Shown: piece after piece, positions 18,195 to 27,684 of the stretch
How positions within the stretch are numbered: position 1 is the stretch's first letter
Layout: the number at the start of each line of letters is the position of its first letter
NCBI RefSeq assembly: GCF_002128405.1
Contig: NZ_NETJ01000004.1
Coordinates: 1 to 64,000 of the forward strand
From: Gottfriedia solisilvae
GTDB lineage: Bacteria > Bacillota > Bacilli > Bacillales > Bacillaceae_G
DNA length: 64,000 nt
Direction: 5' to 3'
Notes under the pieces: generated by a model
What the model saw: only the letters and a program-made list of their open reading frames with translations
What the model was told of the DNA's origin: nothing
Databases searched by the model: none
Position numbers and translations under genes: made by a program

Positions 18195-18619
18195 GATACT
18201 AACCATCCTTTTAATTATATTAAGTACTTTCCTACTGTTACCTAAACGAGATAACTTAGTACAATAGTGAGCAAACTTTTCTATGCGACATAACTTAGTA
18301 CATTAGTGAGCAAACTATTATATAGGGAAATTTGTCAAATTATTTCGTAATAATTGTCACAAAATGTTAACAATTAGCCTATTACAATATTAAAGTTTTT
18401 TCTTAAAGATTTCAAGTATAAACTAAACGCTTGAATTCTCAAAACATTAAGTCTTATTATTTAGAAAATTTACTTTCGAATACGTATTTTTAAATTTTGC
18501 ATTTGAAAAAATTCTATACCATTTTTATTCGCTTTTTTTCTTATATCTCTATAAAATATGATATTATTCTATAGAAGACATGCGTTAATGCATATATACA
18601 CAAGGGGGATATTCCGTTT
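18195..18619. other. Divergent yumB/yumC control region
   Basis: 425 bp between divergent redox genes. It contains the 27-bp tandem repeat (18251-18316), a TTGACA at 18339-18334 on the minus strand with a TATAAT only 10 bp away (too close to be a standard pair), and AT-rich sequence to yumC with TATGATATTATTC near 18558. No gene is visible. Confidence 0.5.
18251..18316. repeat. Tandem 27-bp direct repeat upstream of yumB
   Basis: Two copies of ATAACTTAGTACAATAGTGAGCAAACT (positions 18251-18277 and 18290-18316) differ at one base and start 39 bp apart. They lie in the probable yumB leader, which makes paired operator sites possible. Confidence 0.8.
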
Positions 18620-19609
18620 ATGAAAGACGAAAAAGTATATGATATTACAATTATAGGTGGAGGACCAATTGGTTTATTCACTGCTTTTTATGGTGGAATG
18701 AGACAAGCTAGTGTAAAAATCATTGAAAGCTTACCACAATTAGGTGGGCAATTATCAGCACTTTACCCTGAAAAATATATTTATGATGTTGCAGGTTTTC
18801 CAAAAGTACGTGCTCAAGAATTAATCGATAACTTAAAAGAGCAAATGAAAAAATTTGAACCAACTATTTGCTTAGAGCAATCTGTACAACAAATTACTAA
18901 AAACGATGATGGCGTATTTCATTTAGTTTGTAATGATGGCTTTGAACATTATACAAAAGCAATCATCATTACTGCTGGAAATGGTGCGTTCCAACCTCGT
19001 AAGTTAGAAATTCCTGGTTCTGAACGATTTGAAAAAGCAAACTTACATTACTTCGTAGATGATATGAATAAATTTGCTGGCAAACGTGTAGTTGTATTTG
19101 GCGGTGGTGACTCTGCAGTAGACTGGTCATTAATGCTAGAACCAATCGCTGAAAAAGTAACACTAATTCACCGTCGTGATAAATTTAGAGCTCATGAACA
19201 CAGTGTAGAAAACTTAATGAACTCAAAAGTTGAAGTAAAAACTCCTTGGATTCCAGTCGAAATTATTGGTAATGATCGTATCGAAAAAGTAGTTCTTCAA
19301 AATGCAAAAACTGAAGAGCGCGAAGAAATCGAAATAGACGATGTAATTGTAAACTACGGTTTCGTATCTTCATTAGGTCCAATAAAAGATTGGGGCTTAA
19401 CAATCGAAAAAAATAATATCGTTGTTAATTCTCGCATGGAAACAAATATTCAAGGTATTTATGCAGCTGGTGACATTTGTACTTATGATGGAAAAGTAAA
19501 ACTAATTGCATCTGGATTCGGTGAAGCTCCTACAGCAATCAATAACGCAAAAGCATATATTGATCCAAGTGCAAAATTACAACCAGGTCATAGCTCATCA
19601 ATGTTCTAA
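18620..19609 (+). CDS. yumC: Ferredoxin--NADP+ reductase (TrxR-like, YumC)
   Basis: 329-aa flavoprotein of the thioredoxin-reductase-like ferredoxin/flavodoxin-NADP+ reductase family. The FAD site is [18 protein letters not shown], the NADPH site [14 protein letters not shown], and the C-terminal FAD motif [14 protein letters not shown]. The CxxC redox pair of true thioredoxin reductases is absent, as expected for this family. B. subtilis YumC is essential. The start is ATG with AAGGGGGAT unusually far upstream (about 12 nt). Confidence 0.92.
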   Translation: MKDEKVYDITIIGGGPIGLFTAFYGGMRQASVKIIESLPQLGGQLSALYPEKYIYDVAGFPKVRAQELIDNLKEQMKKFEPTICLEQSVQQITKNDDGVFHLVCNDGFEHYTKAIIITAGNGAFQPRKLEIPGSERFEKANLHYFVDDMNKFAGKRVVVFGGGDSAVDWSLMLEPIAEKVTLIHRRDKFRAHEHSVENLMNSKVEVKTPWIPVEIIGNDRIEKVVLQNAKTEEREEIEIDDVIVNYGFVSSLGPIKDWGLTIEKNNIVVNSRMETNIQGIYAAGDICTYDGKVKLIASGFGEAPTAINNAKAYIDPSAKLQPGHSSSMF

Positions 19610-19621
19610 AATAGAGTACAT

Positions 19622-19652
19622 CAGACTGTCCATACAATGGGCGGTCTTTTTT
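19622..19652 (+). terminator. Terminator of yumC
   Basis: AGACtGTCCAT-aca-ATGGGCgGTCT followed by seven T. Confidence 0.8.
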
Positions 19653-19699
19653 TCACTAAGTATGTGATATACTGAACATACAATAACATACTTAGTGAA
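19652..19699. repeat. 14-bp perfect inverted repeat with nested alternative pairing
   Basis: TTCACTAAGTATGT (19652-19665) and ACATACTTAGTGAA (19686-19699) form a 14-bp stem with a 20-nt loop. An alternative partner (ACATAC at 19676-19681) lies inside the loop. There is no T tract, so this is not a standard terminator. Confidence 0.75.
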
Positions 19700-19837
19700 G
19701 AACTTCACAACAAAATGCAAACTAAAATAATTGATTACACTATATAATAGTATCAATTTAGAAAAATGATTCGTTATTTTAACTATATTTTGTAAAAATA
19801 TTAACAAACGTTTTAGAACCCCAGCCTATTTCAAAAT

Positions 19838-19884
19838 AAAACCTTCTTACAGTAGTCGTTACACTAACTGTAAAGAAGGTTTTT
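19838..19884 (-). terminator. Terminator of the A-type Fe-S carrier gene
   Basis: AAAACCTTCTTACAGT ... ACTGTAAAGAAGGTTTTT, a long stem with one bulge and T/A tracts on both ends, just beyond the CDS. Confidence 0.88.
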
Positions 19885-19888
19885 ACTA

Positions 19889-20242
19889 TTAACATTCTTC
19901 AGGCGTACCTGCGTTCGAAGCAGTTCTAAAGCTTGAGCCACATCCACATGATGCAATCGCATTTGGATTTTCAATTGTAAATCCGCCACCAAGTAACGAT
20001 TCTTTAAAATCGATTACAACACCTTTTAAAATCGGCGCACTTTCAATATCAATTAGAAATTTGATATTTTGAAATTCTAGTTCAGTGTCATTTTCATTTT
20101 TTTCAGGATCAAATCCTAGACCATATGAAAGACCAGAACAGCCGCCACCTTTTACACCTAAACGTACATAAACGTTTTGATCTTCTTCATTTTCAAGCAT
20201 TTCTTTAATTTTTAATCCTGCTTGTTCAGTCACTGTAATCAT
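19889..20242 (-). CDS. yutM: A-type iron-sulfur cluster carrier (SufA/ErpA/YutM-like)
   Basis: 117-aa A-type carrier (HesB/IscA fold) that delivers Fe-S clusters to apo-proteins. The three conserved cysteines are visible: one in GGGCSGLSYGLGF and two in SCGCGSSF near the C-terminus. The start was placed at the ATG 8 nt after AGAGGAG; the longer frame adds MND. It sits with dapF upstream on the same strand, separated by only 15 bp, so they are likely co-transcribed. Confidence 0.9.
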   Translation of the reverse strand: MITVTEQAGLKIKEMLENEEDQNVYVRLGVKGGGCSGLSYGLGFDPEKNENDTELEFQNIKFLIDIESAPILKGVVIDFKESLLGGGFTIENPNAIASCGCGSSFRTASNAGTPEEC

Positions 20243-20257
20243 ATCATTCACTCCTCT

Positions 20258-21109
20258 TTATAAATAATATATGCCTTCTGTTATTGTAACTGCCGGGCCT
20301 TTCATCCATACATCTCCATCCGAAGACCATGTAATTTGTAAATCTCCACCTTGCAAATGAACAGTAATTGGCTCGTCTTTATTATATTTACCTTCTTGTA
20401 CCATTGCTACTGCAGCTGCGCATGCCCCTGTTCCACATGCTTGGGTAACGCCAGAACCACGTTCCCATACTACAAAATTGATTTCATTATGAGGTAAACA
20501 TTCGATAAATTCAACATTTACGCTTTCAGGAAACAATTCATGCTTCTCTACATATGGACCAAGTGTAGTTAGCGGAGCATTTTTAATATCTCTGACTTCA
20601 AATACTGCATGTGGGTTTCCCATCGAAACACCAATGAATGAATGAAGCTCATCTTCAAATAATATTTGATCTTTTGCAAATTCCTGTTCCTCTCCGCTTA
20701 TAGGAATTAAGGAACGCTGGAATATTGGTTCTCCCATATTAATAGTAACCAAACTAACAGCATCATTTTCAAGATGCACAATAGCCTTTACTATATTACT
20801 AATCGTCTCGATCTTAAAATTAGTATCCTTCACTAAAGCATGTTCAAAAGCATATTTAGCAACACATCTTAAACCATTTCCACAATTTTTTGCTTCAGAG
20901 CCGTCATTGTTAAATACTCTCATTTTCACATCAGCTACATCAGACGGGCAAATTAAAATCATCCCATCACTACCGATACCTGTATGAATATTTGAAACGC
21001 TAATAGCAATTGAAGAAAGATCTTCTTCCTTCAAATTTTCTTCAAACATATTTACATATATATAATTATTACCTAAACCATGCATTTTTGTATAACGAAA
21101 AGAATTCAT
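20258..21109 (-). CDS. dapF: Diaminopimelate epimerase
   Basis: 283-aa cofactor-independent epimerase converting LL- to meso-diaminopimelate for lysine and peptidoglycan. The two catalytic cysteines lie in [14 protein letters not shown] and in [12 protein letters not shown], the expected pair in the pseudo-symmetric fold. The N-terminal [11 protein letters not shown] is characteristic. The ATG giving MNSF is 8 nt after AAGGAG; an ATG two codons upstream is too close to the SD. Confidence 0.95.
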   Translation of the reverse strand: MNSFRYTKMHGLGNNYIYVNMFEENLKEEDLSSIAISVSNIHTGIGSDGMILICPSDVADVKMRVFNNDGSEAKNCGNGLRCVAKYAFEHALVKDTNFKIETISNIVKAIVHLENDAVSLVTINMGEPIFQRSLIPISGEEQEFAKDQILFEDELHSFIGVSMGNPHAVFEVRDIKNAPLTTLGPYVEKHELFPESVNVEFIECLPHNEINFVVWERGSGVTQACGTGACAAAVAMVQEGKYNKDEPITVHLQGGDLQITWSSDGDVWMKGPAVTITEGIYYL

Positions 21110-21535
21110 TTTCATGACTCCTTACTATTTTTAATAATACAAGTATAAATTTTTAATGAACTGAGCACAATAAGAACATCCCCCGTTTCTCGATATAGAA
21201 ACATTTTTTGAGCGATCACTAACATGTGACTGCTCATTTTTTTGTCTATTTTTTCAATCCATATTAAAACTAATAAACAACTCCATTATAACAATATTCG
21301 ATTTCTTTTATATTATAGTACGCCACCAAATAGTTTATTGCTCATGCCAATATGTCTCAACACAATAAAGATAGAACCTTCCATATTATTTTGTATCCGA
21401 TTAATCTAAGCCCAATATCGTTACTTTTGAATTATTTTATTATATTTCTTTATAAAATAAACATTCTTACGACTCACTGCCGATATAGGATATATAGAAC
21501 ATATAAATCAGCTGAAAATGGAGCTAAGTGAAATT
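21110..21535. other. Divergent dapF / DUF2225 intergenic region
   Basis: 426 bp without a recognisable gene. It contains two consecutive rightward-facing hairpin plus T-tract units at 21185-21209 and 21209-21243 that do not follow any plus-strand gene. The rest is AT-rich and contains the promoters of both neighbours, which I could not pin down. Confidence 0.5.
21185..21243 (+). terminator. Two tandem orphan terminator-like hairpins
   Basis: GTTTCT-cgatat-AGAAAC followed by ATTTTTT, then TGAGCgaTCAC-taacat-GTGActGCTCA followed by seven T. Both face right, although no plus-strand gene lies upstream. Confidence 0.6.
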
Positions 21536-22219
21536 ATGACTATAACACCAACTTTTTCCCGTACTTTGAAATGCCCATGTTGTTCAAATTCTTTTTCTAC
21601 TGTCAACGTTAGAATTTCATACCCAAAAACTGTCGAAGTAAGTACTGATTTCTGTGTAACATATCAAGATGAAGTCAATTCCCCTTATTTATATTACGTA
21701 AACGTTTGTAACCTATGTGGATACGCCTTTACTAAGAATAGTAGTTTGATTTCCTCAATATCTAAAGCAATCATTCAAAAGGAAGTTTCTGAAAAGTGGC
21801 GACCTCGTAGCTTTGGAGATATCCGATCGGTTGAGGATGCCATTACATGCTACAAGCTTGCAATCTATTGCTCAATACTTAAAAATGAAAAATATTATAT
21901 TTTAGCTGGCTTATTATTAAGAGTTAGCTGGTTATATCGAAAGTTGAACAATCAAGTTGAAGAAGAAAGATTTATGTTAAAAACAGTTGAAGCCTATAAA
22001 AAAAGCTATGACATAGCAGAATATGTTGGAAGTGAAATGTCTGAAATTAGAGTCTTATTTTTAATAGGAGAGCTTTCTAGGAGATGTAAACTATATGAAG
22101 ATGCCATTAGTCATTTTTCAAAAATTGTAGCTCATTCAAATGCTCAACTAGAAAAAGGCATTGTAGAAAAAGCGCGCCAACAATGGCAAATCACGAGAGA
22201 AGAAGCGAAGAAACATTAA
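21536..22219 (+). CDS. DUF2225 family protein with zinc-ribbon-like cysteines
   Basis: 227-aa cytoplasmic protein of the DUF2225 family. The N-terminus holds a CPCC motif and, about 45 residues on, VCNLCGYAF, together a likely zinc-binding site. The C-terminal half is helical and TPR-like (DAITCYKLAIYCSI, YEDAISHFSKIVAH). The function is unknown. The start is uncertain: ATG 21536 lies 11 nt after ATGGAG, whereas the in-frame ATG at 21518 overlaps that SD. Confidence 0.75.
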   Translation: MTITPTFSRTLKCPCCSNSFSTVNVRISYPKTVEVSTDFCVTYQDEVNSPYLYYVNVCNLCGYAFTKNSSLISSISKAIIQKEVSEKWRPRSFGDIRSVEDAITCYKLAIYCSILKNEKYYILAGLLLRVSWLYRKLNNQVEEERFMLKTVEAYKKSYDIAEYVGSEMSEIRVLFLIGELSRRCKLYEDAISHFSKIVAHSNAQLEKGIVEKARQQWQITREEAKKH

Positions 22220-22230
22220 ATCAAAAAATT

Positions 22231-22259
22231 AAAATACCTCCTTTATTGGAGGTATTTTT
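22231..22259 (+). terminator. Terminator of DUF2225 gene
   Basis: AAAATACCTCC-tttatt-GGAGGTATTTTTA, an 11-bp stem with a T tract. It may also act on the convergent ger operon. Confidence 0.88.
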
Positions 22260-22301
22260 ATTCACAATAATTTTTAACCTTTAACTGTGTTAGTATTTTT
22301 C

Positions 22302-23402
22302 TCAAAATACAGCTCCAGTCTTAGTAATATTAACTTTTACTTTTGTTTCAAACTGAACATTTTTATAATCCTTTTCCCAGTCTAATTTCTTCCAAATGTC
22401 AGGATGAGAACTAGCAAGCTTCCTCCCTATTCCTAACGCATCGCAGTTTGCTTCCAAAAGAATACTTGTCAGTTCTTTTGCCTCTTTCGTAAGTAGAGTA
22501 GATATATCTTTGTTTAAAGAATTAACATTGGTTTTTTCTTCTAAATTATTTGAATAACTAACTAGATTGACATCTAATTCCAAGTTTATTTTACATTTTA
22601 TTTTCCGATTCGCTTTGTCAATTACTAAGTCCATCTTCCTTTTTTCATCCATCACTCTAAGGGCAGTTGATCGATTACGTTTTAAATTCACTGCAACAAG
22701 TCCTTCCTTTTGTATACCGTTGGATAATAATAATAGTAAAGTGCTTTTCTCTTTCGGTATGCTATATCCAGTATATTTATCTTTATGAAAAAGATAAACG
22801 CCACCGATAGCCACTCGATCATTTTCAACTTTTTCTACAAAAGGTAACAAAAGATCTTCTCTAGAGTCTACAACTTGAGACCAAGTTGAAAAGACAGTTT
22901 CTTTCGGAATATTCGTTAAAGACTCTGATGATTTCAAGGCTTTTAATATTTCAAATGCAATTGGACTTTTTTGAGGGTTTACAGATAGAATGTCTGAAGC
23001 ACTTCCTTTTGTCATTACAACCCTAGCTGTGACATACGCATCTTTTGGGCGATAAAAGATTTCTAAAAAAGGATGTATACCTTGCTTCCCTAGCTCTTCT
23101 CCAATTAGTATGATATGGGCTTTACTTACATCTATTTTTCCAGGCATCTTAAAATTGATTTCCGGTCCAACTTCTGAAGAATATTTACTTTTCGTTTCTA
23201 TTAACTCATCTTTAAGATCAAATTGCCCTCCGCCTTTACTTTCAATATTTAAAATTCTTGCAGAACCTAATAATTCATTTTTATCAGTAATGTCGAAACT
23301 AACCCCATTGATAAGAGTTTTATTTACAAGAAGACTTTGATCCCAACAACCCGATAAGAATATTAATATCACACAAAGATAAATTAAAAAAATTTTTTTC
23401 AA
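22302..23402 (-). CDS. Ger(x)C family spore germination lipoprotein (GerC subunit)
   Basis: 366-aa lipoprotein (lipobox LSGC, then W-D-Q) of the Ger(x)C family, the C subunit of a nutrient germinant receptor at the spore inner membrane. Family landmarks include the N-terminal GVSFDITDKNE region, KAHIILIGEELGKQGI and the C-terminal LGIGRKLASSHPDIWKKLDW segment. It starts at TTG overlapping the upstream subunit stop (TTGA). The receptor class cannot be assigned, so no gerX symbol is given. Confidence 0.92.
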   Translation of the reverse strand: MKKIFLIYLCVILIFLSGCWDQSLLVNKTLINGVSFDITDKNELLGSARILNIESKGGGQFDLKDELIETKSKYSSEVGPEINFKMPGKIDVSKAHIILIGEELGKQGIHPFLEIFYRPKDAYVTARVVMTKGSASDILSVNPQKSPIAFEILKALKSSESLTNIPKETVFSTWSQVVDSREDLLLPFVEKVENDRVAIGGVYLFHKDKYTGYSIPKEKSTLLLLLSNGIQKEGLVAVNLKRNRSTALRVMDEKRKMDLVIDKANRKIKCKINLELDVNLVSYSNNLEEKTNVNSLNKDISTLLTKEAKELTSILLEANCDALGIGRKLASSHPDIWKKLDWEKDYKNVQFETKVKVNITKTGAVF

Positions 23403-24490
23403 GCATTTTCACTCCTTTTCAATGTTTTTATAAACAATGTCAAAACAAGGAGTAAAATTGGCAAAATAAAAACAACAAAATAGCTTAAATAGGTAACATA
23501 CGTACTAAATTTTGTAATCATATTTTCATCAAATGGATAGATCGAAATAAGAAAGATGATGATTGCGTTTACCAAAACAGTTTTCTTATAAGACTTCTCC
23601 TTACTGATACTCTTACTTGCAAAAAATAAGTATGCGATAATGGAAGTCGTCATTGGAACAATCCAGCTTGATATGAAAATTAAATCAATCCTATCCAACA
23701 TTTCATAAGATAGAGCTTTAAATAGATACAAAACCGGTTCCCGTATTTGTTTTAACTGCATTGGACTAAAACTGATGAGACAAAGAAATAAGAAGTATGT
23801 GTATAATGCGGTGACAGTTAGATTCGCGAGTGATACTGATTTTAGCAATCCTTTTTCTTTGTTAATAATAAAAGGATAAACTATCAAAACACCTTCAAAA
23901 CCTAGCATAGAAATGATTGACTTATTACTACCCATCATTATATTTTTCATGCCGGAATGCCCGATCGGCAAAATGTTTTGAAACTCTTTTTCCAATCCAT
24001 ATGTTAAAAATGATAGCAAAATTAATAAAACTAACATAAATGTAGCTATTACAAAGAATCTTGCTATGATCGTCAATTCACTAAGCGCTAAATATATACT
24101 TGATAAAATGATAAACAATGATAAGACCCATAAAGGTGTTAATGGTAGTAGCCAAAGACTAATACAGTTTATATATAGAATGAGTGCTAGACTACCAGTC
24201 AAAATAAAATATAAATAAATGATAAAATTTAATAATTTCCCTATATATTTTCCAAATAATCTAATTGTGATTTTTGAATAATTTTCATTCGGGAATTGTT
24301 TAAATAAAAACCAATAAATAATTAGCATGATTTGAACGATTACTCCAGCAAGAATCGTTGAAATCCATCCATCACCTTTTGCTGTAGCTTGCACAACATT
24401 TGGCAATGATAATAGTCCAATGCCAACTTGACTTTGAATTAAAAAGAAGAATAATTGAAATTTAGTAATTGAATTTTTTTTAGTGATCAT
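23399..24490 (-). CDS. GerAB/ArcD/ProY-family spore germination permease (GerB subunit)
   Basis: 363-aa integral membrane protein with about ten helices of the amino-acid/polyamine/organocation transporter fold, the B subunit that binds the germinant. The N-terminal helix contains FFLIQSQVGIGLLSLPNVV and later FEGVLIVYPFI. It is flanked by the GerA- and GerC-type genes with coding overlaps of 11 nt and 4 nt, giving a compact A-B-C operon. The ligand is unknown. Confidence 0.92.
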   Translation of the reverse strand: MITKKNSITKFQLFFFLIQSQVGIGLLSLPNVVQATAKGDGWISTILAGVIVQIMLIIYWFLFKQFPNENYSKITIRLFGKYIGKLLNFIIYLYFILTGSLALILYINCISLWLLPLTPLWVLSLFIILSSIYLALSELTIIARFFVIATFMLVLLILLSFLTYGLEKEFQNILPIGHSGMKNIMMGSNKSIISMLGFEGVLIVYPFIINKEKGLLKSVSLANLTVTALYTYFLFLCLISFSPMQLKQIREPVLYLFKALSYEMLDRIDLIFISSWIVPMTTSIIAYLFFASKSISKEKSYKKTVLVNAIIIFLISIYPFDENMITKFSTYVTYLSYFVVFILPILLLVLTLFIKTLKRSENA

Positions 24491-25976
24491 TTTTCTTCCA
24501 CACCCTAGACATTCCTTGTTGTCTTAATTTTTTTGGCTTAGCGTCAGTTGGTCTAGTATTTAGTTTCCAAAATGGAAGTCTAATAAAAGTATCCTTTAAG
24601 TCTTCTTTTTTAAATGGCGCAATTGGAGAAAAGTATGGCATGCCAAAAGATTGTAATTTACACAAATGCATAAATATAAGCATTAACGATAGAATGATTC
24701 CAAAAAATCCAAATACCGATGCCGCAATCATAGTTGGAAAGCCTAATACTCTAGCACTTGTTCCCATTTCATTAATTGGTGCGACAAACGAGGCGATTGC
24801 AGTAAAGCCAATCACGACAATCATTGTATTTGAAACTAGATGAGCTTCTACAACAGCTGTCCCAATTACAAGTCCTCCAACAATACCAATCGTTTGCGCA
24901 ATAGGAGATGGCAGACGAATTGAAGCTTCCTTTAATAATTCTAAAATGATTTGCATAGCAAATGCTTCTACTAATGGCAGGAAAGGTACAAATTCTAAAG
25001 ATACACGTATAGAATATAGAATCCCAATTGGAAGGACTTCTGAATGAAATGTAACAATGGCAATATAGATAGCAGGCAAACTAATTGCAACGATAAAGCT
25101 AAAAACCCTGATAATACGAAAAAAAGACCCAATTAACCATCTATGATTATAATCATCAGGTGCCTGATAAAAAGAAAAGAATGTAATTGGTACTATGGAC
25201 ACCATAGGACTGCCATCAACTATCAATGCAATTTTTCCATCTAATAAATAAGAAGTAGCACGATCAGGTCGTTCAGTATTTAACACTTGAGGAAAAGGAG
25301 AATATGGATTATCTTCTATCAGTTCTTCTAAATTTCCAGTGGACTGTAGTTGATCAACCTGTATGCTTGAAATTCTTTTCATAATTTCTTCAACGAGCAT
25401 ACGATTAGCAAGTGAATCGATATAAACCATTGCAACTTTCGTATTTGTCATTTTTCCAATCGTAAAATATTCCACTTTGAGATCTGTATTTCTCACTCTT
25501 TTTCTTAACAATTGAATATTTGTGCTGAGACTTTCAATAAACCCGTCATGTGCACCATTTATATTTTGTTCCGTATTCGGCTCACTAATTGAGCGTCCTT
25601 GACTATCTGACACTTCCATCATAAAGCCTTCTATACAATTCTCCTTTAAGATTACACAATAACCATCTACTATCCTTTTACCTAGTGTTGATATTCTAGA
25701 AGATCTATTTAATTCTAATTTACTTAAAAATTTTAAATCAGTTGAATCGAATAGGGGATCTACAACATAGGAAAAAAGTAAATCCTTTTTCACCATAGTA
25801 TCCAAATACAATAACGTTAACTTTTCACTATTTTTATTGATTTCTGTCACAATTAAATCTTCTGTATTACACAAAAATTCATTAATTTTTTCTATATTAC
25901 TTTTTAAATCAACTGTTAATCTATTTTCATTATTTGCCTGTTGACCGGGGGATAATGTATCTTTAGAAAATCTCAT
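24480..25976 (-). CDS. GerA family spore germination protein (GerA subunit)
   Basis: 498-aa A subunit of a germinant receptor. The soluble N-terminal domain (about 20-245) is followed by a membrane region with five or so helices. The signature around residues 235-260 (DGKIALIVDGSPMVSIVPITFFSFYQAPDDY) and the later PSPIAQTIGIVGGLVIG are typical of the family. The ATG follows AAGGAGTATCATC. Such operons are normally forespore-expressed by sigma-G; I could not find a convincing sigma-G promoter upstream. Confidence 0.93.
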   Translation of the reverse strand: MRFSKDTLSPGQQANNENRLTVDLKSNIEKINEFLCNTEDLIVTEINKNSEKLTLLYLDTMVKKDLLFSYVVDPLFDSTDLKFLSKLELNRSSRISTLGKRIVDGYCVILKENCIEGFMMEVSDSQGRSISEPNTEQNINGAHDGFIESLSTNIQLLRKRVRNTDLKVEYFTIGKMTNTKVAMVYIDSLANRMLVEEIMKRISSIQVDQLQSTGNLEELIEDNPYSPFPQVLNTERPDRATSYLLDGKIALIVDGSPMVSIVPITFFSFYQAPDDYNHRWLIGSFFRIIRVFSFIVAISLPAIYIAIVTFHSEVLPIGILYSIRVSLEFVPFLPLVEAFAMQIILELLKEASIRLPSPIAQTIGIVGGLVIGTAVVEAHLVSNTMIVVIGFTAIASFVAPINEMGTSARVLGFPTMIAASVFGFFGIILSLMLIFMHLCKLQSFGMPYFSPIAPFKKEDLKDTFIRLPFWKLNTRPTDAKPKKLRQQGMSRVWKKNDH

Positions 25977-26069
25977 GATGATACTCCTTATGTCTAATTA
26001 AAAATTATTCTATCCAAAATTATGTAGTTTATGAAAAATATACTTGTCTTCCATTTATATAGATAAAAT

Positions 26070-26106
26070 AAAAAAAACATCACTATTATAGAGTGATGTT
26101 TTTTTA
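26070..26106. terminator. Terminator of yuzB (near-bidirectional)
   Basis: AAAAAAACATCACT-attat-AGAGTGATGTTTTTTT. It serves yuzB on the minus strand and overlaps its stop codon. Confidence 0.88.
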
Positions 26107-26340
26107 TATCAATAAATTTTCTTCTAGAAAATTATATATATTATCAACTAGTTCTGTCGGAGTCTCCCCCGTAATAACTTCCCCTTCAACCAATGCAAAA
26201 AGTGATAAACTACATTTTCCACAGTATCCAAGGCATCCGTATTCCAATACATCTAGATTCGGATCTCGTTCAAGCTGCTCTAATGCTTTTTGGGCACCGT
26301 TTGCTAGGTTTTTAATACAAAATTCAACTAATGGTCTCAA
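26104..26340 (-). CDS. yuzB: YuzB family protein (DUF1450)
   Basis: 78-aa protein with three closely spaced cysteines in [22 protein letters not shown] plus one N-terminal Cys (VEFCIKN), suggesting a metal or Fe-S binding thioredoxin-like-ferredoxin fold. It matches Bacillus YuzB in size and in its position beside yutJ. The function is unknown. It begins at a TTG 8 nt after AAGGAG. Confidence 0.85.
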   Translation of the reverse strand: MRPLVEFCIKNLANGAQKALEQLERDPNLDVLEYGCLGYCGKCSLSLFALVEGEVITGETPTELVDNIYNFLEENLLI

Positions 26341-26537
26341 TTATTTTCACTCCTTGCTCCTCATAAAGTTACTCTTTTTTTTTTAAAAGGTCAATCATTT
26401 TAGATTTATTTAGAACAAGGTTTATTTTACAAAGTAAGGCGTTGTTATTTCACCTCAAAATATATATAATATAATTGTCGAAAATTAGAAAATTTTTTTT
26501 TATTTATTGCTAATAAAACAAAAGGGGAACAACAACT

Positions 26538-27605
26538 ATGAAAAACCTCGTATTACTAGGTGGCGGATACGGAAATGTTCGTGTTTTATCTCGATTATTA
26601 ACATCGGCCTTACCTGAGGACGTTCATATCACACTAATTGATCGGAATTCTTTTCACTGCTTTAAAACTGAATACTATGCGTTAGTTGCTGGTACAGTAC
26701 CAGAGCAGCATATCAGAATTCCATTTCCAACTCATGAAAAATTAACTGTTGTATATGGGGATATTACAACAATTGATACATCAAACAAACAAGTGATATT
26801 AAACAATGGTAAAACAGTATCATATGATGATTTAGTGATTGGTCTAGGTTGTGAAGATAAATATCACAACGTACCAGGTGCACAAGAGCATACTTATAGT
26901 ATTCAAACTATTGAAAACACAAGAATTGCTTATGAAAATGTAAATAGTCTCCCTCCTAACTCTGTAGTTGGTGTTGTAGGTGCTGGTTTAAGTGGTGTAG
27001 AAGTTGCAAGTGAATTAAGAGAAAGCAGAAGCGATTTAAAGATTTTACTATTCGATCGCGGAAGTAGAATTCTATCCATGTTCCCAGAAAAGCTCAGCCA
27101 TTACGTTCAAAAATGGTTTGACGAGCATGATGTAAAAATCATTAGTAATTCAAATATTACAAAGGTTGAAGAGAATACTTTATTCAACCATGATGATGAA
27201 ATTCATTGTGATGCTGTAATTTGGACAGCGGGCATTCAACCAGTTGAAGTTGTTCGAAATCTAGATGTTGAAAAAGACAACAGTGGAAGAATTGTGATTA
27301 CAAAACATCACCATATTCCAACAGATGAACATGTATATGTAGTTGGTGATTGTGCAGCATTACCTTATGCACCGTCTGCACAGCTTGCCGAAGCACAAGC
27401 AGAGCAAATTGTTACCATCTTACACAAAAAATGGAATGGTGAACAGCTGCCAGATGAAATGCCACAAATTAAACTAAAAGGTATTATGGGATCTCTTGGT
27501 AAGAAACATGGTTTCGGCTTATTTAATGAACGCCCTCTGTTAGGCCGTGTACCAAGACTGATTAAGTCAGGTATCCTATGGTTATACAAATATCATAACG
27601 GTTGA
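26538..27605 (+). CDS. yutJ: NDH-2-like NAD(P)/FAD-dependent oxidoreductase (YutJ)
   Basis: 355-aa flavoprotein, shorter than YumB, with FAD motif LVLLGGGYGNVRVLSRL, NAD(P) motif VVGVVGAGLSGVEVASEL and FAD contact HVYVVGDCAAL. It is the second NDH-2-like enzyme in the window. The C-terminal membrane anchor typical of classic NDH-2 is abbreviated to a hydrophobic end (LIKSGILWLYKYHN). The electron acceptor is unknown. ATG follows AAAGGGGAAC. Confidence 0.85.
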   Translation: MKNLVLLGGGYGNVRVLSRLLTSALPEDVHITLIDRNSFHCFKTEYYALVAGTVPEQHIRIPFPTHEKLTVVYGDITTIDTSNKQVILNNGKTVSYDDLVIGLGCEDKYHNVPGAQEHTYSIQTIENTRIAYENVNSLPPNSVVGVVGAGLSGVEVASELRESRSDLKILLFDRGSRILSMFPEKLSHYVQKWFDEHDVKIISNSNITKVEENTLFNHDDEIHCDAVIWTAGIQPVEVVRNLDVEKDNSGRIVITKHHHIPTDEHVYVVGDCAALPYAPSAQLAEAQAEQIVTILHKKWNGEQLPDEMPQIKLKGIMGSLGKKHGFGLFNERPLLGRVPRLIKSGILWLYKYHNG

Positions 27606-27647
27606 TACACCATATAGAATAAAATACTAATTTAATTTCTGTTCCAG

Positions 27648-27684
27648 AAAAAAAAGTAACTCTTAAAATAGAGTTACTTTTTTT
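27648..27684. terminator. Bidirectional terminator yutJ / DUF2512 gene
   Basis: AAAAAAGTAACTCT-taaaat-AGAGTTACTTTTTTTT. On the minus strand the stem begins within the DUF2512 stop codon, so that gene's final Lys codons form part of the A tract. Confidence 0.9.

Noticed and set aside
18334-18339. TTGACA with nearby TATAAT as the yumB promoter
   Set aside because: The spacing is only 10 bp, too short for a sigma-A promoter.
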